IMG/VR virus record: IMGVR_UViG_3300027836_000009 | Coordinates: 28,114-92,113 of that record | Reading direction: 5' to 3' (one strand) | DNA from: a virus | Length of the DNA stretch: 64,000 nt | In this document: positions 44,699 to 53,059 of the stretch, piece after piece | Layout of the letters: each line of letters starts with the position of its first letter | Numbering within the stretch: the stretch's first letter is position 1 | Notes under the pieces: model-generated | Database searches by the model: none | What the model saw: only the letters and a program-made list of their open reading frames with translations | Told to the model about the DNA's origin: nothing | Made by a program: the position numbers and the translations under genes

Positions 44699-47600
44699 AT
44701 GTTAACACTTAAGCAATTACTTGAAAGTGATAGCTTGGCTACGATAGTTGCCAAACTAAACCAAAACTTACAAGTTATATCAAATTCAAACGGAGGTCCA
44801 CAAGGTATTCGCGGTCCACAAGGTATTCCTGGATTGCCGGGTAAAATAGGCCCATTAGGTCCAACTGGAGCTGTTGGCCCAACAGGTACTATTTTAGGGA
44901 TTGTTCCTTTTGCTGAAACACTTTACGATAGCAGCATAGCAGGTCCTCTTTTTGATAATTTTCCTCCTTATGGAAAGATAGGTCCTTGGCCTATATCTTC
45001 GTTAACATGGCTAGAAGCATATCATACGCCAGCAGCAGCTGGTGAAATATACCTAGATCATCGAAATAATGGATACTGGAAGTATTTAACAGCACCTGAT
45101 GTAGATGGCGCAGCTTATCCTGGAAATACCACTGGTAACCCATATCAATATGCAGCAAATTTATCTTTTGTATATCCACATCTCGGTGATGGATCTAATC
45201 CACCTACACCAGACCCAGGATTTTATGCAGGGCCAGGGTGGTATTTTTATCCTGTTCAAGATTCTGCGTCTTTAGGTATAGGGCAAGTATGGGTTGAAGA
45301 TTATAGTACATACACAATTAAAAATTTAGGAAGCACAGGCCCTTACGCTCAAGGACCTACTGGTACTATGGGTGCAGGTAATTTAAAAATACCAAATGCA
45401 AGACTTGTAACAAAATATGGAACTGTTTGGATAACATCAGGGAATGACGCATCAGCATCAGCAAATGATGGAACATTAAAAACTTCTTTAATAGGGAAGT
45501 GGGGCGAAGGGCCAGGATTGGATAATTCTCAGCCAGGAAGATATAGCTCAGGCGTTGATCGTTTATTCTTTAAAATGAGTATAGACGGTTTATCATTTTA
45601 TAATAATGTTGCTGCTAGAGGATACACAGGACCTGCTACAATGTTATCTGGTCTTACTGAACCAAATCTTTTAGAATCTAATGAATTCCCAATTAATAAA
45701 GATCTCGTACAGTATAGTAGCGCGTCTGACCAATTTTGGGTAAAACCTCAGTATGAAGTTTCGATTGACCAATATACTCCTTTATTATTCTTATCACATA
45801 GAAATGACGAAGATGATCAGACTAAAGGTACATACGGTACATTGGGTATTTATATGTTTACTGACGTTGCAGATGATGGACAAACAGAAGGCTTGTACCC
45901 ACAACCAACTGAACCTTATGGCCATGGTGATTTAAACTATAATAATGTATCAAAAACTTTACATTTATTTACATCAAGATACGCTCCAGATCCGTTAATA
46001 ACTTGGGATCCTGTAAATGCTCCATTAAGTAGCAATCAAACTGTAAACTACGGCGAAATGATTCTTGACTTTAGAAGAGTCATTGCATCAAATCAATACG
46101 TTTGTTCTTTACCAACTGATATGAAATTATCAAGTGACCATAGAACAGGTGCAAACGGAAATTATGTTGAATCATTAGGAAGCTCATCGCTTAGATATAG
46201 AACATATCAAGGATTCGTTTCAGCAATTAATGGTAAATCATTAACAGGTAATGGTTTAACTCCATACCAATGGGAATATGGTTTAGGCGATGGTGTTCCT
46301 TATGGCGCAACTGCAGGTAACCACGATACCACGTCAGGCACTGATGGCATGTTAACACGTCGTACTTGGTACGGAACATCTGTATTATCAGAATCACAAT
46401 TTAATACAATAGCGCCTGGCACTAATGATTATATCAGAAATGCTGGTATGTTAGAACGTGGCCGTAGATTTACAACAACTACAGCATCAGGTGGTGGCTC
46501 AGGAGCTACAGGATCATACTTTTTATCGGAATTAGTTTTTTATACTTCACAATTTAAAGTTAATGGAGCAACTGCAAGTTCACCAATTAATGATACTGAT
46601 AAAGACCCTCAAAACAATGAGCATAACAGTTTACCTTCATTATATGTTTCACCTTTTAGAAATATAGGTATAGGTACATTCGTTGGAGCTACAGGTGGAA
46701 GCGATTTAGGACCTCTTGAACCTTCCGCTAAAATGCATGTTCATGTTAAAGAAAATTTAAGAGATTCAGATCCAACGTTTACGTATTTTGCTAATACAGC
46801 AGGAACAAATGCTTTTGCTACATTACCAACAAAAGTTTTTGCTGCAGCTGCATTTAGCGGTCAAGTTGTTAACTCTAATAGACAAGCATTAACTGATATC
46901 TTATTAGGTAACATTGTTACAACAACTGATGAAAAAGTTATTCCTACTGGTAATGTTGTAAATCAAGTAACAGTTGATAAATTTAGAAACGCTGTTCGTA
47001 CTGAATCTTGGAGAAACTCTACAGTAAGTTCAATGCACTTAGGAGCACAACCTTATGCTATGAATGTAACAATTGGTAGAAATGGTGTTGAGGCGTATCG
47101 TAAAGAATTCCAAATTACTTTAGCTCCTTTAAATATTTCTGCAAACACAGCAACAGGATTTGCTGCAAACACAGGTGTAGGTATTCATAACTTATATCCA
47201 AGAGCAAGATTTCATATGTATGGTAAAAATACATATAATGAAACAGAATTTGGTCAAGAACTATGGACTCCTGGTTATACAATTGCTGGAAGTACTTCAC
47301 CAGGATTAGGCATTAATTATCCTTTTTATGGTACAGCTGCGACAAACACAAATTCAGCAAATCAAGTTGCTATTGATTATTTAGGAAGTACATATAATTA
47401 TCCTGTAGGTATTTATGAATACCAATATTATGTGTTTAACGTAAGTTCATTGGCTAACTTAGGTAGTCCTACATTAACATCGCAATATTCAGCAAATGCT
47501 GCTGTTTATCCTAACCGTGATTCTATTACACCAACAAGAAACGCTGTTCCTTATGGTGGTGTTTTTAATGCAAACTTTGCGTTTCCATTTACATCACCCT

Positions 47601-50600
47601 CTACTGTATTAAATAATTCATATAAACATGGGGGGACAGGAAATGCTTTCTGGGATCCGCAATCATATATAGGGTTTAACTTATACAGAGATTTGTCATC
47701 CGCAAATGGCGGAGCAAGTACAGGTCAAAACACAACAGGTGATAACCAAGATAACACGAGATGGATCTTAGGTACACAAGGAGCAACAGCTGTTGGACAT
47801 GGTAATAATGGTGGAGCTGCAATTATAAGTAGTTCACATGGGGAATTAGGTATTATTACAATTCCTAGAGGACGTGATGGAGGCCGTGCTTATGAACAAT
47901 GGGAACAGAGAGGATTAGGAACACGTGATGTTCTTAGTCATATGAAAATTGTGTTTGATAAAAACGGTAACATTGCTGTAGGTAATGCTGCTGGTTGGGA
48001 TCTTGATGCTTACCCATCGTTGGATCTTAACATTAACACAGGATACATCAATTACTTGCCATTGTCAAATGCTGATGCGGTTGGTCCTGTAAGTGCATTA
48101 AATGCTACAAGTTCACGTAATAGATATGGAAATGTATTGTATGCTGGTTATAATGAAACATCTTCTATAAGTACAGCCGCATTAATTAATAAAAAAGCAA
48201 CAAATTCCGAATATGTTCGTTTAGAAGTTGCAGCTGAAAAGGCTTGGTCTAGAGATGGTCGTTTAATTCAAAAGAAAGGTTTTGGTTACCCACCGAATTC
48301 AACAATCACAATCACAGGCGCTGCTTTATCAAATTACATTAGAACAGACTTCAATTTCTTACCATACACACCTACCATTTTAAATTGGGTATTAGTAACA
48401 GATAATGAAGGCCGTATTACAACAAGTAGAATAACATATAATGTATCGCCTACCCCATTAAATATATGGCTCAGTAGTCCAGTAACAAGCTCAAATTATA
48501 TTGCAGTTGTTTACCCACACCCTACTGAATTTAACGCAACTGGCCCTTTAGCAAATTTAATATCAATTTCTTATATTGCACCCGCGGGAGCAATAGCTGC
48601 TGAATGGGCAGGATTAAATGATATGCCTTCGGATTTTGGCCCAACTATATACACAGGAAATAACGCAGGTGGAGGCAATTTGTTTACACAAATCTATATA
48701 GATCCAGTATTAACAATCGATTTAAGAGGTAGCGCAAATGTTCGTTTAAATAACTTTGTTTACGGAGAAGGCTTTGGTTTTAGCGGTGGTAATAACATGA
48801 ACACTTTTGATGATCTTACAAAAGTTTATGTTCAAATGCAAAGACAAAACTCGCCAAAACTTATATTATCATTTTTAGAAAAAACTCCAAACGCTGCAAG
48901 ACCACAAACAGGTGTTTCTCCATATAAGAAAGTTAATACTGTTATTCAATCTGCGCAAAATGAAGTATCATTAAGAGAATATTGGATTCCTAAAACTGAT
49001 AACACAGGCGGTACATTTATGGTATTCACTGATCATTTTGGTAAAAAAGAAAAAGATAATCTTTTCCAAGATACTCCAATATACTCAGGTACGGTTACTA
49101 CTGGCGGCACAGCTCGAAGAGCAGGACTGCATTTAGAAGAAGTTGTTACACAAGAATTTCTTGGTGGATATACAGGAATAGACGCAACCGTAATTACATC
49201 ACCATTAATAGGAAATAGCGATTTCTTAAATAATATAGATGGCCGACCAATTAATATGTCGCCTGGATATGTAAGATATTACAATAGAAGTTTTAATACT
49301 CCTAATGTGCCTTCAGTGTTTACTGGAACGCAGTATGGACAAATAATAGCAAATAACCCACCTGCGCCACCAGAAATAAGCACGGGCTCAAATACCTTTA
49401 CAACAACAGGCGCTACAGTACAAACGTCACCAAAAAATACTTTTGCTTGGCACGCAACGGCGGTACAAAATAGTGGTCCGTGGGAATTTGAAATTGCTGG
49501 AGGTGGCAGTACCACAGCCTTCGGTATGCAAGGTGTTGTTCAGCAATGTGATACTGATAGTGACAATTGTAATTATGGAAGAGACAACCGTCCGCTCTTT
49601 ACTTGGTTCAACTTACCTGAATTCACACCTTGCACAGCAAGAACCGTTGATGTTGTTGAAGTAAATGGCGGTGGTCCTTCGGGTTCGCAAGGCGCTAACT
49701 GGTATAATAGCTCTACTAAACAAATCAGATTACCTGCGGGAAATTATGAATTTGAGGTAGCGTCAAGCTATTTATGTTCAGGCACACCATATCCAACTGG
49801 TTTAAGTTCGGGTCAGTATAGCAGAGGTAATAATGGTAAAACAGTTGAGCTGTTTATGACTTATGGAACGCCGTTCACTGAATTTGAATATATTGCCAGT
49901 TCTGTGCAACACGGCTGTGGCACTGTTGCGAATGGCCCAAATGAACAACGTTTAACTTGGCCAGGTCCTTTTCCTAATCCTGAAACTGGTGGTACGGTAA
50001 CCAAAACATTTTCACAACTTTTTACGTCTGCACAAGACATTGATTTATTATATCGATTTGGTGGTAATGTTATTCATGGTTGTTCCTGTTGCACCGGTAA
50101 TACGCAATCAACAAATAGCGTTGAGTCGTATTGGAACATAAAAATACGTTCCCTTGACGCAGCTTGTTCAACTGAACCAACTCCTGGCATAATGTATCTT
50201 AACCCAAGTAATTCACAGCCATCCGGTGCGCTTGATACTAGATTTTCTACACCAGACGCCGAAGCTTTTATTTGCCCTTCACACTCAGCTATAAATGTGG
50301 CTGATACGAATCCTACAAATATAGGTACGCTTTCAGGCTCAGCCGCAAGTGTGACACAAGCTAATAATCCTGCTGTATCCGATAACTACTTTGTTAGGAT
50401 CAGTCAAACACCAATAGTAGGTGATTACGAGGGTGTAAAAATTGGAATAAACTTTTTAGCTAAAACGCCAAACGGCAAACCATATTATGATTCTCAAAAT
50501 AGAGATCTTGTATTAAGATTTATGAATGCGTGGACTGGAGGCGTTAATGGAACAGAAGATAACCCCGCATGTACAGGATCTGGTGTGACAGACTACAGCC

Positions 50601-52258
50601 CATGTAGTTTTTCTAAAAATGCATCAGGTTTATACACAGGGTCACAATTAAATAACGTTAATTATCCAGAGGCTGTTGTTTATGCGGTTATGCCAGGCTC
50701 TGCTGTGCCAGGCGCAACAGCAGGCGTTAGTAGATACCAATACGGCGGGTATGCTGAACTTTACTTCCCTAAAGATTTATGGGAACAAAATTTTATACAG
50801 CCTACCAACCAAAATGATATGTATTTGTGTGGTGCATTTTTAAGAAAAGGCTCTGATTACCCGCCAACTCCAGATCCAAATATAATGAACTCTAATAATT
50901 TTTTTGTAGCCATAGAGAGTTCTCAAGATGCTTGGGAAGTTGAAAGATTACAAATGACATTTGAAGTATTACGCGGGTCTGCAAGCGCAACAACTCCAAT
51001 AAACACATCTACAGCAACTTCGCCTGGTTTAACTGGAGCAAATCGAGTTTCTGTAAGAAGAAACATTGATCATTTCTATGAATTATTTACGCCTAATACA
51101 AATTATGATAATGGGTGGAATACATTAAGTGAATCTACTCCTTTACAAAATCCAGCGACAGCAATTAGAATGAAACGAATAAATTCTGAATTTGCTCTTG
51201 TAGATTTTAACATTACGGTAAAAGCTAATAATCCTTGGATAGGGAATCAGAGTAATGCAGCTAAAAGTTTAGTTGATTTAGGTACTCCTAGGTTTACACA
51301 GTATTTAAGATTTACATATACACCGGATGAAGCATTTTGGTCTGAATCTGAATATGATTTAGGTATTGCGCAAAATCTTTACGGTAACGGAATGTGGCTA
51401 AGCAATTGGAGTTCATATAAAAACTGGTACCCAGGTACAGCAATTGTTGGTGACGATGTAAATAATACACAATATACTGCATCACAAGCTTCAATAGGAA
51501 ATAGGGCAAGATATCAGCCTGGCACCGGAATAGGCCCAGGATCTAATTTATTAAATGTTACTAGTGACTGGAGCCCTAGTTTTTATGACAATGGACTTAC
51601 TCAATATGTAAATCCACAAAACAATCAACCTTTTGTTAGAAGTTGGAATGGAAACATATTAGAAACTTTAGCGTTTCATGCACGATATCGTTGGCAAGAA
51701 ATGGCTGTTTTAAGAGGATCTATAAATTTTGGAATATTAACAGATCCGTTATTAAACACAACCAACACATTCGGAATTGCTAATGATTCTCCTGGTGATT
51801 CTGTATTTTCAGCATTTGGGCAAAGCGATAATTCATTAAGAAATGCTAGACTGTTATTTAATTACGCTGAAATATCTAACCTTAATATTGGTACATATGC
51901 ACAAAGGGAAGAGCTACAGCAAAAACAAACCGCATTTGTTGGTTATCTTGGTGCAATGTATGCACTATGGGGGAATCAAGCATTTGAACGAAATACTAAT
52001 GTACAGTGGAGAATATCCCCTACGCAAAATTTTGCTACGGATGCAGATATACAGCAACAGCCATACACTGAAAACACAGGGTTTAATTTAGAAGTACAGT
52101 TCTCTAAACCTATATTACATACGGATACTCCATTAGGTGCTTCATACTATGGGTTGCCATCAGGTACTTACCCACAGCAAATGATTGTTCAGCCTTATAG
52201 ATATTTAACAGTAAGTGGACAAGCTATCGTACGATATGCAAGAACTAAGAACCAATAG
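44699..52258 (+). CDS. Giant tail fibre with collagen-like and Cys-rich regions (2519 aa)
   Basis: Residues about 31-66 are collagen-like Gly-x-y repeats (GPQGIRGPQGIPGLPGKIGP), common in phage fibre trimers. The body contains degenerate repeats of the Bacteroidota-type pattern GIGT..P..LHV: IGIGTFVG then SAKMHVHVK; TGVGIHNLYPRARFHMYG; and a third around GNIAVGN...YPSLDL. A Cys-rich island occupies about residues 1614-1825 (HGCSCCTG, CDTDSDNCNYG) with a C1q/TNF-like look (IRLPAGNYEFEVASS). The protein most likely binds the host surface. There is no S74 chaperone signature that I can see. It is the last of the fibre block. Confidence 0.75.
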   Translation: MLTLKQLLESDSLATIVAKLNQNLQVISNSNGGPQGIRGPQGIPGLPGKIGPLGPTGAVGPTGTILGIVPFAETLYDSSIAGPLFDNFPPYGKIGPWPISSLTWLEAYHTPAAAGEIYLDHRNNGYWKYLTAPDVDGAAYPGNTTGNPYQYAANLSFVYPHLGDGSNPPTPDPGFYAGPGWYFYPVQDSASLGIGQVWVEDYSTYTIKNLGSTGPYAQGPTGTMGAGNLKIPNARLVTKYGTVWITSGNDASASANDGTLKTSLIGKWGEGPGLDNSQPGRYSSGVDRLFFKMSIDGLSFYNNVAARGYTGPATMLSGLTEPNLLESNEFPINKDLVQYSSASDQFWVKPQYEVSIDQYTPLLFLSHRNDEDDQTKGTYGTLGIYMFTDVADDGQTEGLYPQPTEPYGHGDLNYNNVSKTLHLFTSRYAPDPLITWDPVNAPLSSNQTVNYGEMILDFRRVIASNQYVCSLPTDMKLSSDHRTGANGNYVESLGSSSLRYRTYQGFVSAINGKSLTGNGLTPYQWEYGLGDGVPYGATAGNHDTTSGTDGMLTRRTWYGTSVLSESQFNTIAPGTNDYIRNAGMLERGRRFTTTTASGGGSGATGSYFLSELVFYTSQFKVNGATASSPINDTDKDPQNNEHNSLPSLYVSPFRNIGIGTFVGATGGSDLGPLEPSAKMHVHVKENLRDSDPTFTYFANTAGTNAFATLPTKVFAAAAFSGQVVNSNRQALTDILLGNIVTTTDEKVIPTGNVVNQVTVDKFRNAVRTESWRNSTVSSMHLGAQPYAMNVTIGRNGVEAYRKEFQITLAPLNISANTATGFAANTGVGIHNLYPRARFHMYGKNTYNETEFGQELWTPGYTIAGSTSPGLGINYPFYGTAATNTNSANQVAIDYLGSTYNYPVGIYEYQYYVFNVSSLANLGSPTLTSQYSANAAVYPNRDSITPTRNAVPYGGVFNANFAFPFTSPSTVLNNSYKHGGTGNAFWDPQSYIGFNLYRDLSSANGGASTGQNTTGDNQDNTRWILGTQGATAVGHGNNGGAAIISSSHGELGIITIPRGRDGGRAYEQWEQRGLGTRDVLSHMKIVFDKNGNIAVGNAAGWDLDAYPSLDLNINTGYINYLPLSNADAVGPVSALNATSSRNRYGNVLYAGYNETSSISTAALINKKATNSEYVRLEVAAEKAWSRDGRLIQKKGFGYPPNSTITITGAALSNYIRTDFNFLPYTPTILNWVLVTDNEGRITTSRITYNVSPTPLNIWLSSPVTSSNYIAVVYPHPTEFNATGPLANLISISYIAPAGAIAAEWAGLNDMPSDFGPTIYTGNNAGGGNLFTQIYIDPVLTIDLRGSANVRLNNFVYGEGFGFSGGNNMNTFDDLTKVYVQMQRQNSPKLILSFLEKTPNAARPQTGVSPYKKVNTVIQSAQNEVSLREYWIPKTDNTGGTFMVFTDHFGKKEKDNLFQDTPIYSGTVTTGGTARRAGLHLEEVVTQEFLGGYTGIDATVITSPLIGNSDFLNNIDGRPINMSPGYVRYYNRSFNTPNVPSVFTGTQYGQIIANNPPAPPEISTGSNTFTTTGATVQTSPKNTFAWHATAVQNSGPWEFEIAGGGSTTAFGMQGVVQQCDTDSDNCNYGRDNRPLFTWFNLPEFTPCTARTVDVVEVNGGGPSGSQGANWYNSSTKQIRLPAGNYEFEVASSYLCSGTPYPTGLSSGQYSRGNNGKTVELFMTYGTPFTEFEYIASSVQHGCGTVANGPNEQRLTWPGPFPNPETGGTVTKTFSQLFTSAQDIDLLYRFGGNVIHGCSCCTGNTQSTNSVESYWNIKIRSLDAACSTEPTPGIMYLNPSNSQPSGALDTRFSTPDAEAFICPSHSAINVADTNPTNIGTLSGSAASVTQANNPAVSDNYFVRISQTPIVGDYEGVKIGINFLAKTPNGKPYYDSQNRDLVLRFMNAWTGGVNGTEDNPACTGSGVTDYSPCSFSKNASGLYTGSQLNNVNYPEAVVYAVMPGSAVPGATAGVSRYQYGGYAELYFPKDLWEQNFIQPTNQNDMYLCGAFLRKGSDYPPTPDPNIMNSNNFFVAIESSQDAWEVERLQMTFEVLRGSASATTPINTSTATSPGLTGANRVSVRRNIDHFYELFTPNTNYDNGWNTLSESTPLQNPATAIRMKRINSEFALVDFNITVKANNPWIGNQSNAAKSLVDLGTPRFTQYLRFTYTPDEAFWSESEYDLGIAQNLYGNGMWLSNWSSYKNWYPGTAIVGDDVNNTQYTASQASIGNRARYQPGTGIGPGSNLLNVTSDWSPSFYDNGLTQYVNPQNNQPFVRSWNGNILETLAFHARYRWQEMAVLRGSINFGILTDPLLNTTNTFGIANDSPGDSVFSAFGQSDNSLRNARLLFNYAEISNLNIGTYAQREELQQKQTAFVGYLGAMYALWGNQAFERNTNVQWRISPTQNFATDADIQQQPYTENTGFNLEVQFSKPILHTDTPLGASYYGLPSGTYPQQMIVQPYRYLTVSGQAIVRYARTKNQ

Positions 52259-52276
52259 ATAAACATAAGTAATATA

Positions 52277-53059
52277 ATGAAAACAAAATTACAAAACATT
52301 GACTTCCGGCTAATTCTTTTAGCCGGAATTGTCCTTTTAGGTTTTTTCCTATTTAGACAATGTGAAGAAACTAAATCTTTAAAATCAGATTTAGCAAACT
52401 CAAAGAATAATCAAGCTGCTCTCGTAGATTCAGTTCGTGTTTCAAAAAATCGAGCTGGTGAATTACAGTATCAAATAAGATCGTTTATCTCCAGCGCTGA
52501 AGAATTAAAAACACTAAATGCTGATCTTGCAGCTGAAGTACAAAAACAAAAAGGACAAGTTGCTCAGCTAACAAAAATTATTGGCCGATTAACTACTGTA
52601 CATGTAGATCCTATTCCAGGAATAACTATAGCAAGCGGACAGCCTTGTGATTCATTAGGAGGCTCTTTTGTTACAAAATGGGAATCTTATAAACAATATG
52701 ATAGTGTAAACTCTAGAAGACTTAAAGGCGAAACGACAGTAAAACTTAAAGATAAAAAAGTACTAAATTCGGAAACGAATATATTAATTGATGATATTAG
52801 TTTTGATCTTGTAACTGGGCTTACTCAAGTTAATGATCATTTTGAAATATTTGTTAAAAGCAATTACCCAGGGTTTAAACCTACAAGTATAAAAGGCACT
52901 TTCATACCTACTGATAAACTTTGTCCTAAAGATCCTCCAAAGAAATGGAGTTTTGGTGCAGGTCCTCAAGTAGGCGTTGGAGTATCAGGTCCAGGTCTTT
53001 CACTTGGATATTACTTTGGAGTCGGACTCAGCATTCAATATACACTGTTTAAATTTTAA
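52277..53059 (+). CDS. Membrane-anchored coiled-coil protein with outer-membrane-like C-terminus (spanin candidate, 260 aa)
   Basis: One N-terminal membrane segment (LILLAGIVLLGFFLF, residues 12-26) with a positive side before it, then a long coiled coil (about residues 30-105, ETKSLKSDLANSKNNQAALV), then a beta-rich C-terminal domain ending GLSIQYTLFKF, a final-aromatic pattern like outer-membrane beta proteins. An envelope-spanning product fits a spanin that disrupts the outer membrane at lysis. The topology is seen; the function is inferred. No lysis neighbours are recognised. A perfect 10-bp stem-loop (52304-52328) lies inside its start. Its stop overlaps the next ATG by one base. Confidence 0.6.
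   Translation: MKTKLQNIDFRLILLAGIVLLGFFLFRQCEETKSLKSDLANSKNNQAALVDSVRVSKNRAGELQYQIRSFISSAEELKTLNADLAAEVQKQKGQVAQLTKIIGRLTTVHVDPIPGITIASGQPCDSLGGSFVTKWESYKQYDSVNSRRLKGETTVKLKDKKVLNSETNILIDDISFDLVTGLTQVNDHFEIFVKSNYPGFKPTSIKGTFIPTDKLCPKDPPKKWSFGAGPQVGVGVSGPGLSLGYYFGVGLSIQYTLFKF
52304..52328 (+). terminator. Perfect 10-bp stem-loop at the start of the spanin-like gene
   Basis: TTCCGGCTAA pairs with TTAGCCGGAA around TTCTT. It follows the fibre stop by 46 bases. The downstream tract (TTGTCCTTTT) is a weak terminator tail, so it may attenuate read-through from the fibre gene or act on translation of the membrane protein. Confidence 0.5.

Noticed and set aside
44735-44754. TTGGC/GCCAA stem inside the giant fibre start
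   Set aside because: Only 5 bp with a 10-base loop; left out of the start-proximal hairpin set as too weak.
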